64,000 nucleotides of DNA from an uncultured Bacteroidales bacterium (GCA_944323245.1 CALURT010000012.1:1-64000); one strand, 5' to 3'. Numbered from the stretch's first letter, positions 27,137-35,917 are shown. The notes: generated by a model not told the origin, from the sequence alone. Program-made: numbers and translations.

Positions 27137-27168
27137 CGTTATATATTGTTCTTCGTATATTGTAATGA

Positions 27169-28410
27169 TCACACAATCAGGAGGACGGCGAAGGCGAAGA
27201 GGAGGATTGCCTGAAAGGCGATATTACCGCTTGAACTGTAGGCAAGGGTGATCTCGGTGGCGTCCGATGCGGTAGGCAAAGGTATCTCATCCTTGTCAGG
27301 ATAGTTGCGGTAGGCCCATTTCCTTATAAGATAACCCGAATTGAAATAAGTCAGCCCCCCGTTGGAACGGTTCATGGACACGACGGCTTTATAGTCAGAG
27401 AAATACGCACTTTCCGTCAGAAAAGCAGCAACATCCCTGTCCCCGATTTCATCCATTTGGCCATAGAAATTGTCCGGAGTGGAAGCCACCAAAAGGAAAC
27501 TCCTGTATCCCTTGTCTGAAGCATTGTGCAGCATTTCCGCAATTTTCGTCCATTTCCGCTCCGACACCTGCTTCGATTTGTAGACACTTACGACAAGTAC
27601 AGGTCCTCCGGCCAAAAGTTCGTCCCTTGACACACCCGTATCATCCATGACAGGCAGTGACACTATCATATCGTATGCCGACGACGCCAATGGAGAATCG
27701 GATTTGACGGTTTCGGTCCTTACGAACGTCCATGTGGAATCCGGAAGATCGTCCAAAGTGAAACTTTTCTCCCTTCCGTTTTTCTCATATATGAATTCCG
27801 CCTGATAGGTCTCCTCGTCATAGCCGCCCGAAATACGGTTTTCCGCAGCATTCAACATCACGCCGGGCTTGAATTCCGTATAATCCTTGAGGGGAATATA
27901 CACGAGAGAGCAGATTGAAAAGGCTATGACAGCTGCCGAGACAATACCGAAAGAGACGTATTTCCTTTTCTTGGGCTTTCCCAATGCGCTGAACGGGAAA
28001 AAGGAGGCTGCCGCAAGGGCACAGAGGACTATGTTTTTCAGGAATGTCTGCCAATGCGTCAGATGCAGGACTTCCCCGAAACATCCGCAATCCATGACTG
28101 GATTGAAAATCAGCAATATCAGCGTCAGCAAAGTGAAAAAGCCGAGAAAAGACATCGTGATTATGGCTATGACCTTTCTCCACAGGCCTGTTATCAGCGC
28201 AGCACCGAGCAATGTCTCCACAAGGGCCATGAAATAAGCCACCGCCTTGGCGGAAAAATCCATGAAGCCGATATGGAAGAAATCATAATACTCGCTCATC
28301 ACCAATCCCGCTCCTACCGGATCGAGGAGCTTGAACATTCCCGAAACGAAAAATACGATTCCTACTATGTAGCCGCAGAAACGCTTGCCTCTTTCCAATA
28401 CCCTGTTCAT
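27169..28410 (-). CDS. DoxX/MauE-like membrane protein (BT_3928 family-like)
   Basis: A 413-aa protein with four N-terminal membrane helices of the DoxX type (VGIVFFVSGMFKLLDPVGAGLVMSEYY), a cysteine pair in MDCGCFGEVL, a fifth helix, a soluble periplasmic domain and a hydrophobic C-terminal tail. It resembles the conserved Bacteroidales BT_3928 family of unknown function. The Cys pair and MauE-like layout hint at redox or thiol chemistry, but this is inference. It follows tmk with one base between stop and start, so folP, tmk and this gene are likely one operon. Confidence 0.75.
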   Translation of the reverse strand: MNRVLERGKRFCGYIVGIVFFVSGMFKLLDPVGAGLVMSEYYDFFHIGFMDFSAKAVAYFMALVETLLGAALITGLWRKVIAIITMSFLGFFTLLTLILLIFNPVMDCGCFGEVLHLTHWQTFLKNIVLCALAAASFFPFSALGKPKKRKYVSFGIVSAAVIAFSICSLVYIPLKDYTEFKPGVMLNAAENRISGGYDEETYQAEFIYEKNGREKSFTLDDLPDSTWTFVRTETVKSDSPLASSAYDMIVSLPVMDDTGVSRDELLAGGPVLVVSVYKSKQVSERKWTKIAEMLHNASDKGYRSFLLVASTPDNFYGQMDEIGDRDVAAFLTESAYFSDYKAVVSMNRSNGGLTYFNSGYLIRKWAYRNYPDKDEIPLPTASDATEITLAYSSSGNIAFQAILLFAFAVLLIV

Positions 28411-28411
28411 G

Positions 28412-29098
28412 TCATTTCAGATATTTGTCCACCACTGCCCTGATTTTCCCGAATATGTCGTCGGGCGGAAGCATTTCCCCGTGCGGGTCCGAACAGTCGA
28501 TTCTTATGAAATCCGGATCCTTTCCGCACTGGGTCAGATACATAGAGCGTACACGTTTCTGAAACCCGATATCAGATTCGTGAATATCCTTTCCTCCGTC
28601 GAGATAAGCCCTGTCATCCCCTTTCCTCTGCGCCCCGAGTTTCTTCTCCACAAAGCCGACGGGCACGTCAAGGAAAATATTCAAATCAGGCACCGGAAGA
28701 CCGAATACACCGTATTCCGTATCGAAAATCCATTGCCTCAGGGCCTCCCTTTCCTCCTCATCTTCGAGTTTTGCACACTGATACGCGATATTCGAATATA
28801 CATACCTGTCCAAGAGCACATTGCCTCCTCCCTCAAGGACTTCCCATATATGAGGGGCGGCACCATGCCTGTCCTCTGCGAAAAGCAGGGCCACCAACTG
28901 CGGATGTACTGCATCGTTGCTGCCGAAATCCCCTTTCAGGAACCGGCTTATCAGCCCGCCGTAAACAGGAGCGTCGTATCTCGGGAAATGCACATATTCC
29001 AATTTTCCCGTCCTTTCTTCAAGATATTTCTTCAATTGTCTGACCTGAGTGGACTTCCCCGCCCCGTCAAGTCCTTCCAAAACTATAAGCATACTCAT
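28412..29098 (-). CDS. tmk: Thymidylate kinase
   Basis: This 228-aa P-loop kinase phosphorylates dTMP to dTDP. It has the P-loop EGLDGAGKST, the DRY-type motif LLDRYVYSNIAYQ and a C-terminal LID-containing region (YLTQCGKDPDFIRIDC). The start at MSMLIVLEG is chosen for family fit. An ATG eight codons upstream overlaps the folP stop as ATGA, so a longer coupled form is possible. A TATCTTTG box lies just upstream of the chosen start, inside that region, which could give separate transcription. Confidence 0.94.
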   Translation of the reverse strand: MSMLIVLEGLDGAGKSTQVRQLKKYLEERTGKLEYVHFPRYDAPVYGGLISRFLKGDFGSNDAVHPQLVALLFAEDRHGAAPHIWEVLEGGGNVLLDRYVYSNIAYQCAKLEDEEEREALRQWIFDTEYGVFGLPVPDLNIFLDVPVGFVEKKLGAQRKGDDRAYLDGGKDIHESDIGFQKRVRSMYLTQCGKDPDFIRIDCSDPHGEMLPPDDIFGKIRAVVDKYLK

Positions 29099-29118
29099 TC
29101 TGCAAAGATACACAATAA

Positions 29119-29937
29119 TCATAAAATCCGGTACAATGCCACTGTCCGGACCGCTTCCGCCACATCGTGTACCCGCAATATGTCCACTCCTCTCTGCAAC
29201 GCAGCAAAATGCAATACCTGCGTAGCCGGGAGCGACTCTTCCGGAGTAATGCCGAATTTCCTGTAAATCATGCTTTTTCTCGACACACCGACCAATATCC
29301 TTTTCCCGAACCTGCCGAAACGCCCCATTTCCGACAGAAGTTCATAATTCTGCTCCACTGTCTTGGCGAAACCGAACCCGGGATCAAGAATCCAGTCCCT
29401 TATTCCTGCCCTTTCCGCCTTTTCCGCAAAGCCGTCAAAATATCCGCAAACCTCATCCGTCACATCGGCGTAATCGCAAAGCGACTGCATGGTCCTCGGA
29501 TTGCCCCTCTTGTGCATCGCCACATAACCAAGACCGGCATCCCCGACCGTTCCGAGCATCCGGGAATCATCCTCTCCGGCAGATATGTCGTTGACGATGA
29601 AATATGGAAAGATTCCGAGCGCATTCCTGACTATGGACGCCCTGTAGGTGTCTATGGAAAACGTCACCTGCGGAAACGATACCTTCATTTCCTCAAGAAG
29701 CGGACGAAGCCGTGCCCATTCCTCGTTTTCAGGTATTTCCGGCGCTCCCGGCCTCGTGGAGCACGCCCCTATGTCTATGATGTCAGCCCCTTCTTCGAGC
29801 ATCCTGCCGATTTTGCCGAGAGCCTTCCCGACATCCGTTCTTCCGTCTTCTCCGAGACATCTGCTTTCAGGAAAATATGAATCGCCTGTAAGATTGACGA
29901 TTCCCATTACCGATATGTTCCTGTCCTTGCCTTCCAT
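29119..29937 (-). CDS. folP: Dihydropteroate synthase
   Basis: This 272-aa TIM-barrel enzyme joins p-aminobenzoate to dihydropterin pyrophosphate in folate synthesis and is the usual sulfonamide target. Motifs include DIIDIGACSTRPGA, SIDTYRASI, YFIVNDISAG, MHKRG, DPGFGFAK and HFAALQRGVDILRVHDV. The N-terminal loop reads MGIVNLTGDSYF where most relatives have NxTPDSF. An ATG 16 codons earlier is an alternative start. It is divergent from purB and probably heads the folP-tmk-DoxX operon. Confidence 0.94.
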   Translation of the reverse strand: MEGKDRNISVMGIVNLTGDSYFPESRCLGEDGRTDVGKALGKIGRMLEEGADIIDIGACSTRPGAPEIPENEEWARLRPLLEEMKVSFPQVTFSIDTYRASIVRNALGIFPYFIVNDISAGEDDSRMLGTVGDAGLGYVAMHKRGNPRTMQSLCDYADVTDEVCGYFDGFAEKAERAGIRDWILDPGFGFAKTVEQNYELLSEMGRFGRFGKRILVGVSRKSMIYRKFGITPEESLPATQVLHFAALQRGVDILRVHDVAEAVRTVALYRIL

Positions 29938-30005
29938 TGATGATTGTACCTTTTTTGATTTTGTCGTTTTGCCGCGAGGCTGCACGAATATAGGATTTTT
30001 TTATG

Positions 30006-30013
30006 TAAGTTTG
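30006..30013 (+). promoter_or_regulatory. -7 box of purB
   Basis: TAAGTTTG matches TAnnTTTG and lies 27 bases upstream of the purB start codon. No clear -33 TTG is visible. Confidence 0.55.
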
Positions 30014-30040
30014 CAGGAATTTCAAAATTACGGTCGAATC

Positions 30041-31381
30041 ATGGACAATCATTCACTCTTGGCAGTGTCTCCGATAGACGGACGATATGCAGGACAGACG
30101 GAACCTTTGCAGGTTTATTTCAGCGAATTTGCACTTATACGTTATCGGGTGCGGGTGGAAATCGAATATTTCATCGCCCTGTGCAACATCCCGTTGCCGC
30201 AGTTGGAGGATTTCGACAAGGGCCGGTTCGAAGCTCTCAGGGACATTTACCGGAATATGACTCCGGAAGATGCTGCGAAAGTGAAGTCCATAGAAAAAAT
30301 CACCAACCACGACGTAAAGGCCGTCGAATACTTCATCAAGGACAGGTTCAAGGAAATGGGAATCCTGAAATGGGGCGAATTCGTGCATTTCGGGCTCACG
30401 TCCCAGGATATAAACAACACTTCCGTACCGTTGTCGCTGAAGGAAGCGGTCACGGACGTGTATATCCCGTTGCTCGATGAAGTCCTCGGGACAATAAGGA
30501 ATATGGCCGGAGAATGGAAGGATATCCCGATGCTTGCCAAGACGCACGGCCAGCCTGCCTCCCCCACACGGGTCGGCAAGGAATTCAAGGTATTTCAGGT
30601 CAGGTTGGAAGAACAATTGAGGCAATTCTCCCAGCTAACATATCCTGCCAAGTTCGGCGGTGCGACAGGCAACATGAATGCCCACAAGGTGGCATTCCCG
30701 GACATTGACTGGATCGGTTTCGGTGACAGGTTCGTGGCTTCCCTCGGACTGAAACGCTCTTTCCCGACTACGCAGATAGAGCATTATGACAATCTTGCAG
30801 CCATCTTCGACTGCATGAGGCGCATAAACACGATACTCATCGACATGTGCCGCGACATCTGGACCTATATCTCGATGGAATATTTCAGACAGCGGGTAAA
30901 CAAGAATGAAGTGGGTTCGTCCGCCATGCCGCACAAGGTGAATCCTATCGACTTCGAGAATGCTGAAGGGAATCTCGGTATGGCAGACGCCGTCCTGACG
31001 CACCTGTCCATGAAACTTCCGGTTTCAAGACTCCAGAGGGATCTGACGGACTCCACCGTGCTGAGAAATATAGGAGTACCTGTGGCGCACACTGTCATCG
31101 CACTCAACTCCCTGAAAAAGGGACTCGGAAAACTGATTCTGAACGAGGAGGCGATTCATGCCGATCTTGAAAGGAACTGGGCGGTGGTAGCAGAAGCAAT
31201 ACAGACCATTCTCCGCAGGGAAAACTACCCTAATCCGTACGAGACGCTCAAGGCCCTGACAAGGACAGGGGCAGGCATCAACCGCGAGACCATATCGGAC
31301 TTCATCGACGGTCTCGACATCAGCGACGCCGTCAAGGAAGAACTCCGGGCCATTTCCCCTACGACCTACACCGGTTTCTGA
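30041..31381 (+). CDS. purB: Adenylosuccinate lyase
   Basis: This 446-aa fumarase-superfamily enzyme acts twice in purine synthesis, releasing fumarate from SAICAR and from adenylosuccinate. It shows SPIDGRYAGQTEPL, HDVKAVEYF, EFVHFGLTSQDINNTS, KTHGQPASPTRVGKE and the signature GSSAMPHKVNPIDFENAEGN. It is of the E. coli type in length and motif order. The open frame extends far upstream, but the conserved N-terminus and the promoter fix the start at MDNHSLLAV. Confidence 0.97.
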   Translation: MDNHSLLAVSPIDGRYAGQTEPLQVYFSEFALIRYRVRVEIEYFIALCNIPLPQLEDFDKGRFEALRDIYRNMTPEDAAKVKSIEKITNHDVKAVEYFIKDRFKEMGILKWGEFVHFGLTSQDINNTSVPLSLKEAVTDVYIPLLDEVLGTIRNMAGEWKDIPMLAKTHGQPASPTRVGKEFKVFQVRLEEQLRQFSQLTYPAKFGGATGNMNAHKVAFPDIDWIGFGDRFVASLGLKRSFPTTQIEHYDNLAAIFDCMRRINTILIDMCRDIWTYISMEYFRQRVNKNEVGSSAMPHKVNPIDFENAEGNLGMADAVLTHLSMKLPVSRLQRDLTDSTVLRNIGVPVAHTVIALNSLKKGLGKLILNEEAIHADLERNWAVVAEAIQTILRRENYPNPYETLKALTRTGAGINRETISDFIDGLDISDAVKEELRAISPTTYTGF

Positions 31382-31431
31382 TTGCAACAGGGCGTCCGGA
31401 AACACCGACGCCTCAAGATACCTCTAATCTT

Positions 31432-31737
31432 CTAATCTTCGAGGATATAGACATCTTCGCCGGGAGCGGCAAGATGGAATTCCTCGCGGGCGTATTTTTC
31501 CAATGTGTCCCTGTCGGATTCCAGGAATCGGATCCTGTCTTCGAGCATCCTTTTCTGCTCCCTGTATGACTCGATCAGTTTCTCCTGCTTCGAAATCTCG
31601 ATTTCGGTCCTGACCCAGTTTATGAGATTATTGCCGGGTTTCAGCAGCATGAAAAGGAAAAACACCGCCGTTATGATTATCGCATAGCGTGTGAACTTCC
31701 CGTGCTTGCCGCTGAATATTTCCTTCAATTTTTTCAA
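31432..31737 (-). CDS. DivIC/FtsB-like septum formation initiator
   Basis: A 101-aa bitopic protein with a basic N-terminus, one membrane helix (YAIIITAVFFLFMLL) and a coiled coil (ISKQEKLIESYREQKRMLEDRIRFLESDRDTLEKYAREEF). It ends in an acidic tail, APGEDVYILED. This is the FtsB/DivIC layout, an inner-membrane scaffold of the division septum. The 'YAREEFHL..PGE' phrase is typical of the Bacteroidota members. It is transcribed divergently from the nucleotidyltransferase. Confidence 0.88.
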   Translation of the reverse strand: MKKLKEIFSGKHGKFTRYAIIITAVFFLFMLLKPGNNLINWVRTEIEISKQEKLIESYREQKRMLEDRIRFLESDRDTLEKYAREEFHLAAPGEDVYILED

Positions 31738-31764
31738 TTTTCGGATATTTTATAGTTTTCTCGG

Positions 31765-31782
31765 CAAAAATAACTAAATTTG
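31765..31782. promoter_or_regulatory. Back-to-back -7 boxes for divIC and the nucleotidyltransferase
   Basis: TATTTTTG on the minus strand (31765-31772) and TAAATTTG on the plus strand (31775-31782) are only two bases apart. Both match TAnnTTTG. Polymerase binding for one direction would exclude the other. Confidence 0.5.
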
Positions 31783-31828
31783 ATAATTATTTGAACAATA
31801 CAAAATACTAATTGCTAATATTAATATC

Positions 31829-32755
31829 ATGAAACCTACTTTACTTGTTCTCGCCGCCGGCATGGGCAGCAGATACGGCGGACTGAAGCAGATGGACGGC
31901 CTCGGTCCCAACGGAGAAACGATTATCGATTATTCAATCTACGATGCTGTCAGGGCCGGATTCGGAAAAGTCGTCTACGTGGTCAGAGAGTATTTCAAGG
32001 ATGAGTTCGAAAAACTCGTTCACGAAAAATACAGCCATGTCACATGCCCGGACGGACAGCCTATCGAATTTGCATTCGTCACACAGGAACTCGACAAGAT
32101 TCCGGAAGGCTATACATACAATCCTGAAAGGGAAAAACCATGGGGAACCGCTCACGCCGTACTCATGGCCAAAGACATCATAAAGGAACCTTTCGCCATC
32201 ATAAACGGTGACGACTACTACGGCAGCGATTCGTTCAGGGTAATGGCCGACTGGCTCAGAGCCCATGAACATACGACCGGACAATACTGCCTTGTAGGCT
32301 TCGAATGTGAAAACACCCTTTCGGAATCAGGCGGAGTATCAAGGGGAATATGCGCTGCCGACGCCACACATCACCTGACACACGTCGAGGAGCACCACAA
32401 GGTCGCAAGGGAAGCCGACGGCAAGATTTACGCCGAAAATTCCAAGGGCGAAAGGGTTGAAATTCCGGAACATACCCTCGTTTCCATGAACATGTGGGGC
32501 TTCACTCCGGACTATTTCGATGCCAGCATCGATACATTCAAGTCCTTCCTGAAAGAAAACTACAATGAATTGAAAGCCGAATTCTACATCCCGTATGTAA
32601 TAGACTGCATGCTCAAGGCCGGTACGGCAAGCGTTGAGCTTCTTTCCACCACATCACACTGGTTCGGAGTCACTTACAAGACCGACAGGCCTGGAGTAGT
32701 GGCAAAATTCAAGGAATTTGCCGACAAGGGCATATATCCGACACCACTCTACTAA
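31829..32755 (+). CDS. Sugar-phosphate nucleotidyltransferase
   Basis: This 308-aa enzyme has the nucleotidyltransferase signature LVLAAGMGSRYGGLKQMDGLGPNGETIIDYSI, then EKPWGTAHAVLMAK and the metal motif INGDDYYG. It should make an NDP-sugar from a sugar 1-phosphate, but the modified signature (YGGLKQ rather than RLxPxTxxxPK) sets it in a Bacteroidota-type subgroup with uncertain substrate. It may act with an APH-fold 1-kinase such as the one in the polysaccharide locus. It is followed 13 bases later by the CPBP protease. Confidence 0.85.
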   Translation: MKPTLLVLAAGMGSRYGGLKQMDGLGPNGETIIDYSIYDAVRAGFGKVVYVVREYFKDEFEKLVHEKYSHVTCPDGQPIEFAFVTQELDKIPEGYTYNPEREKPWGTAHAVLMAKDIIKEPFAIINGDDYYGSDSFRVMADWLRAHEHTTGQYCLVGFECENTLSESGGVSRGICAADATHHLTHVEEHHKVAREADGKIYAENSKGERVEIPEHTLVSMNMWGFTPDYFDASIDTFKSFLKENYNELKAEFYIPYVIDCMLKAGTASVELLSTTSHWFGVTYKTDRPGVVAKFKEFADKGIYPTPLY

Positions 32756-32768
32756 CAGTCGGGATATT

Positions 32769-33665
32769 ATGGGAAAATTCTCTGACGGTCGGAAGCCCGC
32801 AAGGTCTTTCGACCTCTTTTCGACATACGACTATTATGTTCCCGGCATAAAGGGAGTGCTGATGCTGCTCCTGATGTTCGTCATAGGCGTCATCCTTGCC
32901 AACATCGTCGCCGCCGTCCTGCTCATAGCGGGTAAAGAGACTGTCGCAGACTATACGGAAGTGATTTCCTATCCGATAATGTTCATCCCTGCGATGATAT
33001 ATGCCGCGAACAAGAGCCGGTTCAATTCCCTTTTCGAGCAACCTGTCAGGATGGATGACAACAATACGGGAAAACTCGGATGGGGACTTCTCGTACCCAT
33101 GGTCATAGTGGCGACCATCGCTACCAACTTCATGACGGACCCGCTGCAGAAACTGCTTCCTCCGACTCCGGAATGGTTTGAAAAGATGATGATGGACATG
33201 CTGCTCGGCACACCTCTCTGGGTGACCCTCCTTTCCGTCTCCGTCTTTGCGCCGGTTTTCGAGGAATGGCTGTGCAGGGGCATGATTCTCAGAGGCCTGC
33301 TCAAGCATGTCAGACCAGTATGGGCCATGGTGATTTCGTCCCTGATATTCGCCGTCATCCACATGAATCCGTGGCAGGCCCTGCCTGCATTCATCCTCGG
33401 TATGCTCTTCGCATACGTGTATTACAGGACAGGTTCATTGAAGCTCACCATGCTGATGCACTGTGCCAACAACACTTTCGCAGCCCTGCTCAGTCAGAAT
33501 GAAAGGTTGGTGGAAATAGAATCATGGACGGAAGTGATGCCGTTGCCGATGTATGCAGCACTCGTGGCAGTATGCATCCTCATCGTGGCGGCATTCATCT
33601 TCATACTTTCCAGAAAGGTTCCTCTTCAAGAGCCGCAAGAGACTGAGGTTTCCCCACATCAATGA
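32769..33665 (+). CDS. CPBP-family intramembrane glutamic endopeptidase
   Basis: This 298-aa membrane protein of the CPBP (Abi/Rce1-like) family shows the active-site motif FEEWLCRGMILRGLL (EExxxR), then FAVIHMNPWQALPAFILGMLFAYVYYRTGSL and HCANN, which supply the two His and Asn. It has about eight hydrophobic segments. Substrates are unknown. Family members process or protect against peptides. The start at MGKFSDGRK fits the spacing. The 3' end overlaps the convergent MurU-like gene by 65 bases. Confidence 0.88.
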   Translation: MGKFSDGRKPARSFDLFSTYDYYVPGIKGVLMLLLMFVIGVILANIVAAVLLIAGKETVADYTEVISYPIMFIPAMIYAANKSRFNSLFEQPVRMDDNNTGKLGWGLLVPMVIVATIATNFMTDPLQKLLPPTPEWFEKMMMDMLLGTPLWVTLLSVSVFAPVFEEWLCRGMILRGLLKHVRPVWAMVISSLIFAVIHMNPWQALPAFILGMLFAYVYYRTGSLKLTMLMHCANNTFAALLSQNERLVEIESWTEVMPLPMYAALVAVCILIVAAFIFILSRKVPLQEPQETEVSPHQ

Positions 33666-34344
33666 TTTTCAGGTCGTCCTGCACGAATCCGCAGACCGGA
33701 TACCTGTCGGCGACCTTCAGATAGAAATCCATTACCGGAAATTTCTCTCCGAAGCCCTCGGCCCCGAAAAGACCGAGGGCTTTGTGTGCCAGTACATGTA
33801 TCCCGGCAAAGGCATACTTCTTACATGACGCAGGATCGAGGTCCGGATACGGACTGCGGACTTCTCCCGTAGCCGTATTCGTCCATCCGGCAAGCCTCAT
33901 GTCATCGTCGAAAAGCAGGTATCTCGATGTCTCCCTACGGCTTACGGCAAGCATTGCCAATGCCCCGTCAGGGAAAGCGTCGTAAAAGGCCCGCAAATCG
34001 AGATTGGAAACTATATCCACATTGTGTACAAGGAAGTTTCCGTCTCCGAGCAACGGTCCGGCATGTCTTATCCCTCCTCCTGTATCTCTGAGCAAGTCCC
34101 TCTCGTCCGAAATGCTTATCCTGACCTTGTCCGGCCAACCGGAAGTCCTCAGATATTCTTCTATCATATCGGCGAAATGATGGATATTGATCACGATGTC
34201 GTCGAAGCCCGCACCGGCCAGCCTTGTCAGGACATGGTGCAGCAAAGGTTCTCCATGCACGGGAACGAGAGCCTTTGGCATATTGTCCGTAAGCGGCCTG
34301 AGCCTTGTACCAAGACCGGCCGCGAAAATCATTGCTTTCCGCAT
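33601..34344 (-). CDS. NDP-sugar pyrophosphorylase, MurU-like
   Basis: This 247-aa nucleotidyltransferase has the canonical start KAMIFAAGLGTRLRPLTDNMPKALVPV, then RDTGGGI and the metal site VHNVDIVSN. Its length and its partner, an AmgK-like kinase overlapping by 16 bases, match the AmgK-MurU pair that recycles MurNAc to UDP-MurNAc in Pseudomonas. A recycling role here is inferred. Other sugar 1-phosphates are possible. Confidence 0.85.
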   Translation of the reverse strand: MRKAMIFAAGLGTRLRPLTDNMPKALVPVHGEPLLHHVLTRLAGAGFDDIVINIHHFADMIEEYLRTSGWPDKVRISISDERDLLRDTGGGIRHAGPLLGDGNFLVHNVDIVSNLDLRAFYDAFPDGALAMLAVSRRETSRYLLFDDDMRLAGWTNTATGEVRSPYPDLDPASCKKYAFAGIHVLAHKALGLFGAEGFGEKFPVMDFYLKVADRYPVCGFVQDDLKIIDVGKPQSLAALEEEPFWKV

Positions 34345-35861
34345 GACTGTTCACGATGATTCAGTGAAACCCTGACTCCCCTACGGCCTGACAGATGATC
34401 GGCAAGGGCCTCTGCACAATAAACGGAACGGTGCTGTCCGCCTGTACAGCCGAAATTCACCGAAAGATGGGTAAATCCCCGTTTCAGGAACTTTTCTATG
34501 TGGGCATCCACCAAGGCATATACGTTTTCCATAAACGGGAACACTTCCCCGTTCTGTTCAAGAAAAGCCTTGACCTGCGGGTCAGCTCCTGTCAGAGTCC
34601 TGTATTGTTCGTATTTTCCGGGATTGTGTATGGCCCGGCAGTCGAAGACATAGCCTCCTCCGTTGCCGGAGCTGTCCGCCGGAATACCTTTCCTGTATGA
34701 AAAACTGGTGATTTCAACCTCCAAAACGTTGTCCGCCGGGCCGTCGCTTCCATGCCCTGCGACCGGCTTGTCGTCCGACGGCATTACAAAACCCGGCAGG
34801 GCAACCATCTGCGACAGCACCTCAAGCAGATACGGACATTTCTCCGCCATATCCGTCTGCAACAGGCCTCCGTCGAAAACCTCCGTCGTTCCGGGAAGCA
34901 GTTCGGACAGATTCCTTATGGCATAAGGGATACTGTCTATGAAATGACGCTTCCTTTCCATATATCCTCTGAACCCGTATGCCCCGAGCACCTGCAATGT
35001 CCGGAACAGCAGGTAAATTCTGAGATTCCCCATGAACTCCTTCACGTCAAGGTCGCCGTAGCGCCTCATGGATGCAATGTATTCGGAAACAAGCATCTTT
35101 CTCATACTGTCCGGGAATGCGGACCTTGCCTGCCATACGAAAGAAGCGAGATCATAGTACACAGGGCCCTTTCTACCGTCCTGGAAATCTATGAAATACG
35201 GTACATCGCCTTTCATCAGTATATTGCGAGACTGGAAATCCCGGTACATGAAAGCATCTCCCGGGCAGGAAAGCAGCATTTCCGCGTACTTGCCGAAATC
35301 TTCCTCCAAAAGGACCTCGTTGAAATCGATACCCGTATTTTTCAGGAAACAGTATTTGAAATAATGCAGGTCGAACATCACCGACATGGAATCAAAGGAC
35401 TCCTTGGGATAGCATTTCCTGAAATCGAGGCCGTCAGCCCCTTCTATCTGAATGACCGGAAGCTGCCGCACGGTATCCGCTATCAGGGCTGTTTCCGTCT
35501 TGGAATACCGCCCTGACATCCTGCCGGCGGAAATTCTGTTGAAAAGGGTTTCATCTCCCAAATCCTCCTGCAGATAGAACATGTCATCCCCGCTCACGGC
35601 ATAAACTTCGGGAACATGTATGCCTTTGGAAGCAAAGTGACGTGCGATTTCACAAAATGTCCTGTTTTCATGGGGATCGATGCCCGAAACTCCGATCATG
35701 GACGTTCCGCCGCCGGAGATACGGTAATATTTTCTGTGGCTGCCGGATGAAGACAACAGGGAAATACCGTCGGGAGCTTGCCCGGTATATGATTCATACA
35801 ATTTCACGAGTTGCACCGAAGTGCCGGATTTTTCCATTGAAAGTGCCATTCGGTCTGACAT
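34329..35861 (-). CDS. AmgK-like sugar kinase fused to a RapZ C-terminal domain
   Basis: A 510-aa two-domain protein. Residues to about 350 form an APH-fold kinase resembling cell-wall sugar 1-kinase AmgK: SHRKYYRI, LQEDLGDETL, catalytic loop MYRDFQSRNILM and metal motif YFIDFQDGRKGPVYYDLAS. After a linker, about 383-505 is the C-terminal domain of RapZ/YvcJ: YVFDCRAIHNPGKYEQYRTLTG, DAHIEKFLKRGFTHLSVNFGCTGGQHRSV. In E. coli that domain senses glucosamine-6-phosphate. The N-terminal P-loop half of RapZ is absent. The fusion suggests kinase activity tuned by an amino-sugar phosphate, which is inference. It has its own promoter and leads into the MurU-like gene. Confidence 0.9.
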   Translation of the reverse strand: MSDRMALSMEKSGTSVQLVKLYESYTGQAPDGISLLSSSGSHRKYYRISGGGTSMIGVSGIDPHENRTFCEIARHFASKGIHVPEVYAVSGDDMFYLQEDLGDETLFNRISAGRMSGRYSKTETALIADTVRQLPVIQIEGADGLDFRKCYPKESFDSMSVMFDLHYFKYCFLKNTGIDFNEVLLEEDFGKYAEMLLSCPGDAFMYRDFQSRNILMKGDVPYFIDFQDGRKGPVYYDLASFVWQARSAFPDSMRKMLVSEYIASMRRYGDLDVKEFMGNLRIYLLFRTLQVLGAYGFRGYMERKRHFIDSIPYAIRNLSELLPGTTEVFDGGLLQTDMAEKCPYLLEVLSQMVALPGFVMPSDDKPVAGHGSDGPADNVLEVEITSFSYRKGIPADSSGNGGGYVFDCRAIHNPGKYEQYRTLTGADPQVKAFLEQNGEVFPFMENVYALVDAHIEKFLKRGFTHLSVNFGCTGGQHRSVYCAEALADHLSGRRGVRVSLNHREQSCGKQ

Positions 35862-35869
35862 TAAAAGTG

Positions 35870-35899
35870 CTAAGATACTAAATTATTTGCCATTTCAAA
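35870..35899 (-). promoter_or_regulatory. Promoter of the AmgK-RapZ/MurU operon
   Basis: On the minus strand TTTG (35896-35899), an 18-base spacer and TATCTTAG (35870-35877, one mismatch from TAnnTTTG) precede the start codon by 8 bases, giving a very short leader. It interleaves with the divergent porin promoter. Confidence 0.5.
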
Positions 35900-35917
35900 A
35901 ATTTATCCATATCTTTG
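35886..35917 (+). promoter_or_regulatory. Promoter of the porin-transglycosylase operon (TTTG-20-TATCTTTG)
   Basis: TTTG at 35886-35889 and a perfect TATCTTTG at 35910-35917 are 20 bases apart. The porin start codon is 10 bases downstream of the -7 box. Its -33 box lies inside the opposing promoter. Confidence 0.75.

Noticed and set aside
29648..30040. Upstream extension of purB by 131 codons
   Set aside because: The extension is antisense to folP and crosses the purB promoter; the family N-terminus begins at MDNHSLLAV.
31385..31410. Hairpin GGCGTC/GACGCC after purB as a terminator
   Set aside because: The stem is present but no T-run follows, so it is not called.
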